In this document: in pieces, positions 44,056-52,658 of the stretch
Numbering within the stretch: position 1 is the first letter of the stretch
Layout of the letters: every line of letters begins with the position of its first letter
NCBI RefSeq assembly: GCF_013114545.1
Contig: NZ_VTXI01000023.1
Span: 1 to 64,000 of the forward strand
Source: Vibrio sp. RE86
Lineage (GTDB): Bacteria; Pseudomonadota; Gammaproteobacteria; Enterobacterales; Vibrionaceae
Direction: 5' to 3'
Length of the DNA stretch: 64,000 nt
Program-made: the position numbers and the translations under genes
The notes under the pieces: model-generated
Databases searched by the model: none
Seen by the model: the letters and a program-made list of their open reading frames with translations, nothing else
What the model was told of the DNA's origin: nothing

Positions 44056-44361
44056 TGTGATTCCTTTCATTCACACTCTGTGGTGTGTTGTTGCAACAAA
44101 CGTTGTTAACTCACGGCACTCAAATAAACGTAATCATTTAAGTTGTTAGTACCTTAAACCAAACTGAAAAAAACAAATAGTCTCAGGCGGTTAGACATTA
44201 GTCGTAGAGTTTGTCTACTGTGTTAGGTGCCATAGATAGTCGGTCTCAATTTCTACGACGTTCAGCCTTGGAAGTGATAGAATCTACGTATCAGAATTAT
44301 TGGAAAATTGGTCAATCTGCGAATTAGGCGCTCTAGAATCAAAAATTAAAGGATTAGTACG
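44056..44361. other. Divergent intergenic region DUF3360 / patatin
   Basis: About 305 AT-rich bases with the palindrome TTGTTGCAACAA (44088-44099) near the DUF3360 start and a similar half AACGTTGTTAAC just after it. No gene seen. Confidence 0.4.
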
Positions 44362-45234
44362 ATGGCAAAAACGGTTTCATTGGTACTTGGTAGTGGTGGT
44401 GCAAGAGGCTTGGTTCATGTTGGAATCATCCGCTGGTTGATTGAACATGATTACCAGATAAAATCCATCTCTGGCTGTTCAATTGGAGCACTTATCGGTG
44501 GTGTTTATGCGGCCGGAAAATTGGATGAATTCGAAGAGTGGGTCACCAGTATCGACCAATCGGACATGGCTATGATGTTGGACTTTTCGTGGCAATCAAG
44601 TGGGATCTTCAAAGGGGATAAGATCATCGACACACTACGTGAACTGATCGGTGAGATTGCAATTGAAGATTTGGCTATCCCTTATACCGCAGTTGCCGCT
44701 AACGTCGCCGATGAAAAAGAGGTTTGGCTGCAATCCGGCTCTCTGTTTGATGCTATTCGCGCCTCTATCTCTTTGCCATTGTTCTTCACTCCTCATGTCA
44801 TTAATGGCGAAGAGCTCATTGATGGCGGTGTACTCAATCCCGTACCAATTGCGCCTACCTTTGGAGATAATACAGACGTTACGTTGGCTGTGAACTTAGG
44901 TGGTAAACCTGAAATGGTTAAACAGGAAGTGACACCTCTTTCCTTACCAACAAAAGAGAGCAAGCTGCACGAGAAGGTCGTTCACTTTATCGATAACCTA
45001 GGTAGCAGTGTAAAAAGCAAAATGAGCTTCAATTTTGCAGCCTACGACATTGCTAACCAAGCGTTTGATGCCATGCAGTCGACAATTGCTCGCCAGAAAT
45101 TGGCCGCATACCCCGCCGATATTACACTTGAGATTCCACGTAATGCCTGTGGTACCTTAGAGTTTGATCGCTCACAAGAGATGATAGACAGAGGCTATCA
45201 TTTGGCAAAGGCTAAACTGGGCAATCGACTTTAA
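44362..45234 (+). CDS. Patatin-like phospholipase (RssA-like)
   Basis: A 290-residue cytoplasmic serine hydrolase. It has the oxyanion loop GSGGARG (residues 10-16), the nucleophile Ser40 in GCSIG, and the catalytic Asp154 in LIDGGVLNP, so the full Ser-Asp dyad is present. RssA and its relatives are predicted lysophospholipases. A small hypothetical gene follows after 34 bases and is probably co-transcribed. Confidence 0.88.
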   Translation: MAKTVSLVLGSGGARGLVHVGIIRWLIEHDYQIKSISGCSIGALIGGVYAAGKLDEFEEWVTSIDQSDMAMMLDFSWQSSGIFKGDKIIDTLRELIGEIAIEDLAIPYTAVAANVADEKEVWLQSGSLFDAIRASISLPLFFTPHVINGEELIDGGVLNPVPIAPTFGDNTDVTLAVNLGGKPEMVKQEVTPLSLPTKESKLHEKVVHFIDNLGSSVKSKMSFNFAAYDIANQAFDAMQSTIARQKLAAYPADITLEIPRNACGTLEFDRSQEMIDRGYHLAKAKLGNRL

Positions 45235-45268
45235 TTAGTGGGTCGCGACCGTTACGAAGAGAGTATTT

Positions 45269-45640
45269 ATGCAAGCTGAACTCAAAACACTTGAACTTAA
45301 AGAGTGCGAACCCCACGAGCTTATGGCAACAAAAGATGTCATCGTACTCACCAGTTCAGAATTGGCTGCTGTATCTTGGTTGATAGAGTGCTATCAACAG
45401 AACGCTGATGTGCAGATTATAGAGAATGCACACCAGCTAGATACGCAAGCGATTTTGGCGCAATGTCGAAGAAGCCTTAGCGAAAGTAAAAAGGTGATAT
45501 TAACGGCGCAGTTTCGTAGTCAGCTACCTCTCATTAATATCGCTTCTCTGTGTAACGAGAAGCGCAAGTCATTGATCAATATTGAGTTGTCAGGCTGGGA
45601 TGAAGAGAAATGCCTTCCCCATTCTTATAGTAGCTTCTAA
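45269..45640 (+). CDS. Hypothetical protein downstream of the patatin gene
   Basis: A 123-residue soluble protein with no recognised family. It alternates hydrophobic strands and charged helices (DVIVLTSSELAAVSWLIECYQ, SKKVILTAQFRSQLPLINIASLCNEKRKSLINIELSGW), an alpha/beta look. GAAGAGAG lies before the ATG. It follows the patatin gene closely, which suggests a linked job. Confidence 0.55.
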   Translation: MQAELKTLELKECEPHELMATKDVIVLTSSELAAVSWLIECYQQNADVQIIENAHQLDTQAILAQCRRSLSESKKVILTAQFRSQLPLINIASLCNEKRKSLINIELSGWDEEKCLPHSYSSF

Positions 45641-45643
45641 CTG

Positions 45644-46138
45644 TTAGCTTTCTTGTGCAGCGGCGTGCTGTTCTACCATGAATGCAATCGCTTCATCGCT
45701 TAGGCAAGACTTACTGACGTATTGACGCTGTTTACCAATATGGATGATAAGGCCTAGGTCAGTCTGCTCCAGCTCGTCGATCTGATTCCACGCGATGGTG
45801 TTGGTGGTTTTATAGTTTTTGTAACTCACGCCGTTTAAGTCACCTTTAAAAAACACCTTGCTACCAGCCCCAGAGCTGATTCGTTGTCGCCACAACCACC
45901 ACGTTCTTTTGCAGTAGACGCTGAATGCTTCAATGACGCTCAAAACAATGAAGAACCAACCAACATAACCGTTGGGTAACAGTTCAAACTCGAGTAAGAC
46001 CACACCGAAAATGAGAAATAGAAACCCTTTTAGATAGGATTTGGGAAATTGAGCAGGGACGCTCGTTTGGTCATAACATTCAGCAAAGAAGACTTTGTCG
46101 AGTGTGTATTCTGTGGTGAAACCGGGATCTTTAGACAT
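45644..46138 (-). CDS. Small membrane protein, YcxB-like
   Basis: A 164-residue protein with two adjacent membrane segments at residues about 38-75 (GFLFLIFGVVLLEFELL, GWFFIVLSVIEAFSVY) and a C-terminal cytoplasmic part. It carries the YcxB-type pattern of an N-terminal EYTLDKVFFAECYD, then a domain with IAWNQIDELEQTDLGLIIHIGKQRQYVSKS. Function unknown. Confidence 0.6.
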   Translation of the reverse strand: MSKDPGFTTEYTLDKVFFAECYDQTSVPAQFPKSYLKGFLFLIFGVVLLEFELLPNGYVGWFFIVLSVIEAFSVYCKRTWWLWRQRISSGAGSKVFFKGDLNGVSYKNYKTTNTIAWNQIDELEQTDLGLIIHIGKQRQYVSKSCLSDEAIAFMVEQHAAAQES

Positions 46139-46253
46139 GTGTAGCTACTTTAAGGTTGTCTTTGAATGAGTGTTCAATGCTGCGAGCGTGCAACTTGGGC
46201 ATTGTATCGTTTCTCGATGCTTTTCTTTAGATATTTCGTTGTCTTTTATAAAT

Positions 46254-46280
46254 CAAGAGGCAGTGCTAGCTTGCCTCTTG
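46254..46280. terminator. Hairpin between small genes
   Basis: CAAGAGGCA / TGCCTCTTG, a perfect nine-base stem with a nine-base loop. It lies just past the stop of the 80-residue protein gene on the minus strand; the T-run is weak. Confidence 0.45.
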
Positions 46281-46294
46281 TAATCCATTCACTA

Positions 46295-46537
46295 TTACTT
46301 TGTCTGGTGTCCCGTTTTCTTAGCAAGTTGTTGCATCGCCTCGGCGAACGTTGTTGTTCCACCTTTTGCTTTCACCTGAACCACTTTATAGCCAAGACTT
46401 TCAAGTGCTTGGCGCTCTGCTAGAACCTCTTTGTCATCTTGTTGGCTGCCTTGTACAGGTTGATGTAGGTAACACCCCTCTAGTTCGCCATCTTCGACTA
46501 ATTGGTGGTGTTTCAGTGCATTAATATCAAAATTCAT
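46295..46537 (-). CDS. Small hypothetical protein
   Basis: An 80-residue soluble protein rich in Gln and Glu, with the order MNFDINALKHHQLVEDGELEGCYLHQP and ESLGYKVVQVKAKGGTTTFAEAMQQLAKK. No family is recognised. It is a single gene between the YcxB-like gene and the sucrose cluster. Confidence 0.55.
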   Translation of the reverse strand: MNFDINALKHHQLVEDGELEGCYLHQPVQGSQQDDKEVLAERQALESLGYKVVQVKAKGGTTTFAEAMQQLAKKTGHQTK

Positions 46538-46625
46538 AGTAAATCTTTTAGTTTAAAATCGGACAAATGGCTGCCAGTGCAACACGTGTCTGTCTAATTA
46601 GTGTTGTTTTTGCCATTATAATATA

Positions 46626-46649
46626 AAAAGCCCCACTCGAAAGTGGGGC
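46626..46649 (-). terminator. scrA terminator
   Basis: GCCCCACT / AGTGGGGC with a four-base loop, followed on the minus strand by TTTTTATA. It lies 57 bases past the scrA stop. Confidence 0.88.
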
Positions 46650-46705
46650 AGGAGCCAAAACAGATTTTGACTACGGGGACTGTTCTAGTCCGATACTAAA
46701 CTTAA

Positions 46706-48145
46706 TTAGGCAGTTGCCGCTTTACCCGCTTTGACTCGCTCACGAGCGCCAAGAACAAGGGTTAGGGCAAAGGCGACAGCGAATGAAATTGCCATACCCG
46801 CTACATAGTAACCAAGCTTGTCAGGAACAATAGAGATAACACCAGGCAGTCCAGCAGCACCTAGAGCTTGCGCTTTCACGTTAAACAGTGTGATGAATGC
46901 ACTTGCCGAAGCAGCACCGATGATCGCTGCGATAAACGGGTAACGTAGCTTCAAGTTAACACCGAACATTGCAGGTTCAGTAATACCCAATAGCGCCGTA
47001 AAGCCAGAAGGCATCGCAATACCTTTTAGTTTGGTGTCTTTGGTTGTAAAGCCGACCGCCAGCGCCGCACCACCTTGAGCGATGTTAGACATAGCCGCGA
47101 TAGGGAAAATAAACGTACCACCAGTAATCGCAATATCGGCAAGAAGCTGAGTTTCAATCGCAATAAAGCTGTGGTGCATACCTGTGATTACGAATGGTGC
47201 GTAGATGAAACCAAACAGAGCGCCACCAATGAAGCCCGCTGAGTCATATAACCAGTTCAGACCATCACCCAGTAAGAAGCCGATATCACGAGTGATTGGG
47301 CCGACTAGAGTAAAGGTAAGGAAACCAGTGATAAAGATCGCCAGCATTGGGGTCAGTAGGTTATCCAGTACAGAAGGGATAATTTTACGTAGACCGCTTT
47401 CGACCTTAGCTAGAATGAAGGCTGAAACAAGTACTGGCAGAACAGAACCTTGGTAACCGACTTTTTGAATTTCAAATCCAAAGATGTTCCAAGTCGGGAT
47501 AGTTCCCGCAACACTTGCGCCACCGAATCCCCAGCCGTTCAGAAGATCTGGGTGAACCATCAGCATACCCAATGCCGCGCCCAAGAATGGGTTGCCGCCA
47601 AACTTCTTACTGGCTGAAAACGCTAATAAAACAGGAAGATAGACAAAAGGTGCGTTAGCGAAGGTGTTGATCATGCTCGCCAGATCAGCAAGCCCAGGGT
47701 TTGCGTCGATCAGCGATTGACCGTCGATAAATAGACCTTTGGCTGTCAGTAGGTTGAAGATACCCATCAACAGACCACCAGCCACAATCGCTGGAATGAT
47801 TGGCACAAAGATATCAGACAGGCCTTTTACTGCGCGCTGAACGATGTTTTGTTTTTGAGCACCTGCGCTAGCGACTTCACTGGTCGACATCTCTGTCATA
47901 CCCGTTAGTTTTGCCATTTCCGCATGCACTTGGTTAACAATGCCAGAACCAAAAATGATCTGGTATTGGCCTGCAACCTTAAACTGACCCTTTACGCCAT
48001 CTAGGTTACTAATGGCTTCTTCATTGACGATTGATTCATCTTTTAGTGCCAAGCGTAGGCGTGTTGCACAGTGGGCAAGCGCTTGAAGGTTGTCTCTACC
48101 TCCAAGTAGCTCCAGCAGCTCTTTTGCAATTATTGGATAGTTCAT
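46706..48145 (-). CDS. scrA: PTS system sucrose-specific EIIBC
   Basis: ScrA brings sucrose in and phosphorylates it to sucrose-6-phosphate. The 479-residue product starts with an EIIB domain (phospho-Cys26 in HCATRLRL), followed by an EIIC domain of about ten membrane segments (residues about 105-470). The EIIC part shows VPIIPAIVAGGLLMG, GFIYAPFVITGMHHSFIAIE and GITEPAMFGV, typical of the glucose-sucrose family. No EIIA is attached, so the glucose EIIA (Crr) probably serves it. A ScrR-type motif is 65 bases upstream of the start. It is divergent from scrR. Confidence 0.93.
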   Translation of the reverse strand: MNYPIIAKELLELLGGRDNLQALAHCATRLRLALKDESIVNEEAISNLDGVKGQFKVAGQYQIIFGSGIVNQVHAEMAKLTGMTEMSTSEVASAGAQKQNIVQRAVKGLSDIFVPIIPAIVAGGLLMGIFNLLTAKGLFIDGQSLIDANPGLADLASMINTFANAPFVYLPVLLAFSASKKFGGNPFLGAALGMLMVHPDLLNGWGFGGASVAGTIPTWNIFGFEIQKVGYQGSVLPVLVSAFILAKVESGLRKIIPSVLDNLLTPMLAIFITGFLTFTLVGPITRDIGFLLGDGLNWLYDSAGFIGGALFGFIYAPFVITGMHHSFIAIETQLLADIAITGGTFIFPIAAMSNIAQGGAALAVGFTTKDTKLKGIAMPSGFTALLGITEPAMFGVNLKLRYPFIAAIIGAASASAFITLFNVKAQALGAAGLPGVISIVPDKLGYYVAGMAISFAVAFALTLVLGARERVKAGKAATA

Positions 48146-48209
48146 TCCAAACCCCGGTTGTTATCTTTTGCTTATAAGTTAATAGTTCAAAAAGGTGTTG
48201 AATACCTTT

Positions 48210-48224
48210 TGGGAACGTTTGCAA
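48210..48224. promoter_or_regulatory. Candidate ScrR operator before scrA
   Basis: TGGGAACGTTTGCAA; its reverse complement is identical to the motif at 49500-49514 before scrB. An imperfect dyad around central CG, as usual for LacI-family sites. Confidence 0.65.
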
Positions 48225-48301
48225 TGTGGATTTTTGGTGATTTATCAGTCGTAGTCAAAATATATTCAATGTTTATGTGAGTTTGATCTGCTAAACTTTT
48301 T

Positions 48302-48319
48302 TGCTAAACCGTTTAGGCA
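48302..48319. promoter_or_regulatory. Candidate Cra-like operator between scrA and scrR
   Basis: TGCTAAACCGTTTAGGCA, an imperfect dyad centred on CG. Its core GCTAAA-N-CG-N-TTTAG matches the site at 53618-53635. An extra half-site TGCTAAAC lies at 48289-48296. Confidence 0.5.
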
Positions 48320-48350
48320 CAGTGGATTTTATGCCTAGATCTGTTAGTTT

Positions 48351-48365
48351 TTGCAAACAATCCCA
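48351..48365. promoter_or_regulatory. Candidate ScrR operator before scrR
   Basis: TTGCAAACAATCCCA differs from the scrB motif TTGCAAACGTTCCCA at two positions. It lies 24 bases before the scrR start and suggests autoregulation. Confidence 0.5.
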
Positions 48366-48388
48366 ATAACTTATAAAGGGCTGAGCTT

Positions 48389-49378
48389 ATGGCTAGCTTG
48401 CACGATGTGGCGAAATTGGCTGGAGTGTCTAAATCAACCGTATCTCGGGTGGTTAACAACGAGTATGGCGTGAAAGAGGCTACTAAGCAGAAGGTGATGA
48501 AAGCGGTGCAGGAGGTTGGCTATGTCGTCAATCAAGTAGCAAAAGACCTAAAATCACAAAAGACAAATTTGGTTGGCGTAATTGTGCCTCGCGTATCTTC
48601 GAACGCAACTGCACAAGGTGTTGACGGGCTCAGCCACATCTTCGAGCAAGCAGGTAAACAGGTACTCTTAGCCAGTACGCAGTTAACTGAATCGAAAGAA
48701 ATTGAATATATTCAATTGTTTAACCAAAAACGTGTCGAGGGGATCATCCTTTACGCGACTCACATTGATACTGAGTTGGTCAAAGCCATTAACCAATCTA
48801 AAGCGCCTGTTGTGCTGGTGGGCCAAGACGGCTCACTGTTCAACATCCCAAGCATTGTTCATGATGATTTAAGAGTAGGCTTTGAAGCCGGCAATCGCTT
48901 GTTAGCGGCAGGGTGTAAGCACATAGGGTTTATCGGTGTGCCGGATACCGATGTTGCGGTTGATAAACTGCGTTCCGACGGGCTAAAGCAAGCGTTGGCT
49001 ATGCACGGTGAGCATGAACTGCTGTTCCACTGTCACGGTGAGTTCAGCATTGAGTCGGGTTATGCGAATATGAAAAGGCTGATTAACGATTACCCGAGCC
49101 TTGATGGTGTTTTTTGTGCGACAGACCGAATTGCGGTTGGTGCGATCAAAGCATTGAAAGAGGCCGACATTGAGGTAGGAAAAGAGGTAAAACTGCTTGG
49201 CGTGGGTAATGATGAGATTGGTTACATCAACTCTCCAAGTCTATCAACGTTCAACTATGCTTTTGATAAAGCAGGGGAAAGTGGCGCTAAAGTGTTGTTG
49301 GATCTGATTGAAGGAACACCTCAAGTCATGAGCAAGGTGGTACTGACGTTCCAAAATATAGACCGCGAAACCTGCTAA
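48389..49378 (+). CDS. scrR: Sucrose operon repressor, LacI family
   Basis: A 329-residue LacI-type regulator. The HTH is at residues 3-25 (LHDVAKLAGVSKSTVSRVVNN), followed by the hinge helix (NQVAKDLKSQKT), and a sugar-binding domain with VGVIVPRVSSNATAQG and AIGAIKALKEADIEVGKEVKLLGVGND. Position between scrA and scrB makes it ScrR, which in known systems releases DNA on binding fructose or a fructose phosphate. A shared motif lies before scrA, scrR and scrB. Its own terminator follows. Confidence 0.92.
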   Translation: MASLHDVAKLAGVSKSTVSRVVNNEYGVKEATKQKVMKAVQEVGYVVNQVAKDLKSQKTNLVGVIVPRVSSNATAQGVDGLSHIFEQAGKQVLLASTQLTESKEIEYIQLFNQKRVEGIILYATHIDTELVKAINQSKAPVVLVGQDGSLFNIPSIVHDDLRVGFEAGNRLLAAGCKHIGFIGVPDTDVAVDKLRSDGLKQALAMHGEHELLFHCHGEFSIESGYANMKRLINDYPSLDGVFCATDRIAVGAIKALKEADIEVGKEVKLLGVGNDEIGYINSPSLSTFNYAFDKAGESGAKVLLDLIEGTPQVMSKVVLTFQNIDRETC

Positions 49379-49401
49379 TCTTAACTTGTCTCCTTGAATA
49401 G

Positions 49402-49427
49402 AAAGCCTGATTCGTCAGGCTTTTTTT
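49402..49427 (+). terminator. scrR terminator
   Basis: Stem AAAGCCTGA / TCAGGCTTT with a four-base loop and seven T, about 25 bases past the scrR stop. Confidence 0.88.
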
Positions 49428-49499
49428 GTGCGTATGATCACGCATTACTAATACTGATAGCGAACTTCATCTTGTGATCTCTGAGTGATTATTGTAGTT

Positions 49500-49514
49500 T
49501 TGCAAACGTTCCCA
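49500..49514. promoter_or_regulatory. Candidate ScrR operator before scrB
   Basis: TTGCAAACGTTCCCA, the exact reverse complement of the motif before scrA. It is 17 bases before the scrB ATG, so the bound repressor would cover the promoter or start region. Confidence 0.65.
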
Positions 49515-49531
49515 GTTTTAGGTAAGTACAA

Positions 49532-51169
49532 ATGTCTGTTGATCACTTTATCATCCTCTGTGGTGGAGAAAACAATATCACTCGGGTGCTGACGCCCGAA
49601 TCTGCTTTGATCTTTGCAGTCAAAGAGGTGTCGTTGGTTGAAGCGAGTAATGACATCGTGGTAATCAATCACGTCCTGGGTGAGCCTCAAGTCGTGTTCA
49701 ACCGACCTGAATCTATCAATGACGATACTCTGCTTAAAATCGGAGCGATGATCGCATCAGCACAAAAGCAGCAAGCAGACGCTGTCTCGATGCCAGTGGA
49801 GTGCCCACACCGCCCAAGCTGGCACGTGTCACCTCCTCAAGGTTTACTGAACGATCCCAACGGTTTTATCTACCACAATGGCGAATATCACCTGTTCTAT
49901 CAGTGGTATCCATACGCTTGTGTGCACAAAGATAAGTATTGGGCGCACTTAACCAGTCGAGACTTAATCAATTGGTCATGGCAGCCGTTAGCGCTAACTC
50001 CTTCAGACTGGTTTGATGCTCATGGCGTATTTTCGGGTCATGCGTTAAGCCACAACGGTGAGTTAATGCTGTTTTACACAGGGAACACTCGTATTGGTGA
50101 GCAACGTGATAGACACACAACCCAGTGTTTAGCGACCTCGACCGATGGCATTCACTTTGTTAAGCATGGTCCTGTCGTGGGTGAGTTACCTCCGGGCGTT
50201 ACTGAGCACATTCGCGATCCTAAAATTATCCGTCACGGTGACCAATGGTTAATGCTACTTGGTGCTCAAACAACAGAGTTAAGAGGTCGACTTGCGGTTT
50301 ACCGCTCAGCCGATCTAAAAACGTGGCAGTTTGATCGCCTATATGGTGATGAGTTTGGCGACTTCGGTTACATGTGGGAGTGTCCCGACATGTTTACCAT
50401 CGCAGAGCAGACTTTTGCTGTTATTGGGCCACAGGGGATTGAGTCATTCTCTAAGCACAATTCCATTCCTCACCATAACGGTATTGCTAAGGCGGCATGG
50501 AATGAGCTATCAGGGTTAGAATTGAGTGATTTCGAACATCTCGATTACGGTTTCGATTTCTATGCACCGCAAACTATGTTGACCGAAGATGGTCGACGTG
50601 TGATGTCAGGTTGGATGGGGTTACCAGATGAAATCGATCAACCTTCTACCGACAGTGGTTGGGTACATCAGCTGACCGCACTGCGCGAACTGACGGTCAA
50701 AGAGGGACGCCTAAACCAATGGCCAATCGCTGAAATAGATTCTTTGGCGCAAGGTGAACAACACCTAACGCTATCTCAAACTCGTTATGACTTAGAGACC
50801 AAAGCGTTTGATTTGTCGGTTGAGTTAGAGTGGGGCACTACACTGAATCTATTCGAAGGGAGTGAGCATAAACTCGTGCTGACGGCAGATGCTGAAAACA
50901 AACGCTTATACATGGATCGCTCTCAAAGCCTTAACCGAGCGCAAGATACTGTGCGCGAAATTCCACTGTCGAGTGACACCGTTAAGCTTCGCATTCTCGC
51001 TGATACTTCATCCATCGAAGTCTTTATCAATGGCGGCGAAGCGGTGATGACATCACGCGTGTTTACGGCACTAGATGCAACGGGCATTTCAGTTGAAGAA
51101 GGACAAGTTGAAGTGTGTGTTAAAAGGCTTAACTCAAGTTGCCCGCCTTTCATGGTCGCTAACAAATAG
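49532..51169 (+). CDS. scrB: Sucrose-6-phosphate hydrolase (GH32)
   Basis: ScrB splits sucrose-6-phosphate into glucose-6-phosphate and fructose. The 545-residue product has an N-terminal extension of about 90 residues, then the GH32 five-blade propeller with nucleophile Asp108 (LLNDPNG), Asp229 in RDPK and acid/base Glu283 in WECPDMF, and a C-terminal beta-sandwich. All three catalytic residues are present. No signal peptide, so it is cytoplasmic, as needed for a phosphorylated substrate. AGGTAA lies before the start. A terminator follows. Confidence 0.94.
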   Translation: MSVDHFIILCGGENNITRVLTPESALIFAVKEVSLVEASNDIVVINHVLGEPQVVFNRPESINDDTLLKIGAMIASAQKQQADAVSMPVECPHRPSWHVSPPQGLLNDPNGFIYHNGEYHLFYQWYPYACVHKDKYWAHLTSRDLINWSWQPLALTPSDWFDAHGVFSGHALSHNGELMLFYTGNTRIGEQRDRHTTQCLATSTDGIHFVKHGPVVGELPPGVTEHIRDPKIIRHGDQWLMLLGAQTTELRGRLAVYRSADLKTWQFDRLYGDEFGDFGYMWECPDMFTIAEQTFAVIGPQGIESFSKHNSIPHHNGIAKAAWNELSGLELSDFEHLDYGFDFYAPQTMLTEDGRRVMSGWMGLPDEIDQPSTDSGWVHQLTALRELTVKEGRLNQWPIAEIDSLAQGEQHLTLSQTRYDLETKAFDLSVELEWGTTLNLFEGSEHKLVLTADAENKRLYMDRSQSLNRAQDTVREIPLSSDTVKLRILADTSSIEVFINGGEAVMTSRVFTALDATGISVEEGQVEVCVKRLNSSCPPFMVANK

Positions 51170-51177
51170 CATTCTAC

Positions 51178-51210
51178 AAAAACGGCACTCACTGAAGTGC
51201 CGTTTTTATT
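51178..51210 (+). terminator. scrB terminator
   Basis: Stem AAAAACGGCACT / AGTGCCGTTTTT with a six-base loop, nine bases past the scrB stop. The T-rich flank on both sides may also serve gltS. Confidence 0.88.
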
Positions 51211-51251
51211 TTTATTCAAAGGGCTACCCAACAAGTAGTTCCTGTAATCAG

Positions 51252-52478
51252 TTAGCCAAGAACTTTCAAGAAGTAAGGGATGATCAATGCGTTGGCTAAA
51301 TCAATAAAGAACGCACAGACCAATGGCACAATGATAAAGGCTTGGTGAGAGTTACCGTACTTTTGAGTGACCGCTGACATGTTAGCCATCGCTGTTGGCG
51401 TTGAACCTAATGAGATTCCACCAAAACCTGAACAAACCACCGCTGCATCGTAAGTTTTGCCCATCAATGGGAACACGACGAAGATGGCCACTAGTATGGC
51501 AACAATAAACTGCGCGCCTAGAATCATGAAGATTGGGCCTGCAAGGTCGACTAAAGCCCATAACTGCATACTCATTAATGACATCGCTAAGAAAGCGCCC
51601 AGCGCCATATCTGCAATCAATGCTACGGCAGGTTTCCTCGATGGCCAGCGCGTTCCGGTCAGCCTTGGGTAGTTGTCGGGGATAAGGTTAGAGATCAAAA
51701 TACCCGCGAAAAGACAGGTTACAAACAATGGCAGATCAAGGCCAAGCTGACTGACGACTTCATTGAGAATACCACCGATGATGATACAGATATGAATAGC
51801 CAGCATCGCATCTAAAAAGTCGTAAGAAGTGATTTTTGGATCGGGTTTATCAGGTGATGTGCCAACGTCCATTTTCTCAACTTTGCTTGGTGTTAAGTTG
51901 TGTTTATTGATGAGGTACTTAGCGATAGGCCCGCCCATCAAACTAGCGAGAATTAAACCAAATGTGGCGCTCGCGATACCAATTTCCATCGCGGTTTGAA
52001 GGCCAAACATATCGGCAATTTTAGGCGACCACGCAATCGCAGTACCATGACCACCGATAAGCGAGACACTGCCACTCAACATGCCGACAACGGGTGGCTG
52101 ATCGAGTAAGGTTGCAACACCGATGCCTGTTAGGTTTTGAATCAACATATAGCCGATAGTAATGACAAGCAGCACGATGAGGGGTTTTCCACCTTTAAGC
52201 AGATCTTTGAGGCTGGCGTTAATACCAATGGTGGTGAAGAAGTAAACCAGTAATAGGTCGCGAGTAGCAAGGTCGAACTCGACGTTGACCCCTGCGGCGT
52301 AGTAGATGATGGTAAAGATAACAGAAACGAGTATGCCGCCAGAGACTGGCTCTGGAATGCTAAACTCTTTTAAAAATGAGCTCATTTGAGTCAATCTACG
52401 ACCCAAGAATAAAACAATGATGCCAAGAGTGACTGCGAGAAAAGACTCAATACGCAACACGCCGTCTACAAAATCCAT
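51252..52478 (-). CDS. gltS: Sodium/glutamate symporter
   Basis: GltS takes up glutamate with sodium across the inner membrane. The 408-residue product has about ten membrane segments in two inverted halves, with the family motifs PEPVSGGILVS, SLIGGHGTAIAWSP and, in the second half, CSGFGGISLGSTPTAMANM. It has no obvious link to the sucrose genes around it, and lies between scrB and scrK on the minus strand. Confidence 0.93.
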   Translation of the reverse strand: MDFVDGVLRIESFLAVTLGIIVLFLGRRLTQMSSFLKEFSIPEPVSGGILVSVIFTIIYYAAGVNVEFDLATRDLLLVYFFTTIGINASLKDLLKGGKPLIVLLVITIGYMLIQNLTGIGVATLLDQPPVVGMLSGSVSLIGGHGTAIAWSPKIADMFGLQTAMEIGIASATFGLILASLMGGPIAKYLINKHNLTPSKVEKMDVGTSPDKPDPKITSYDFLDAMLAIHICIIIGGILNEVVSQLGLDLPLFVTCLFAGILISNLIPDNYPRLTGTRWPSRKPAVALIADMALGAFLAMSLMSMQLWALVDLAGPIFMILGAQFIVAILVAIFVVFPLMGKTYDAAVVCSGFGGISLGSTPTAMANMSAVTQKYGNSHQAFIIVPLVCAFFIDLANALIIPYFLKVLG

Positions 52479-52603
52479 ATGTACTCCGGATGAAGGGTGG
52501 TTTATCCCTTACCGTAATATGCACCTTTGTCTCGGATCAAGTAGTCTATACAAAGACTTAGCGTGTAAGTCGCAAACATTTACATTGGTCAGCAGCGCTC
52601 ATA

Positions 52604-52636
52604 GCAAAAAGCCCCAAGATCTTCATCTCAGGGCTT
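52604..52636 (-). terminator. scrK terminator
   Basis: AGCCC and AGAT pair with ATCT and GGGCT around a short loop, with two unpaired bases on each arm. Read on the minus strand a run of five T follows. It lies about 25 bases past the scrK stop. Confidence 0.75.
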
Positions 52637-52658
52637 CGAACTAACTTGATGTGAATCG

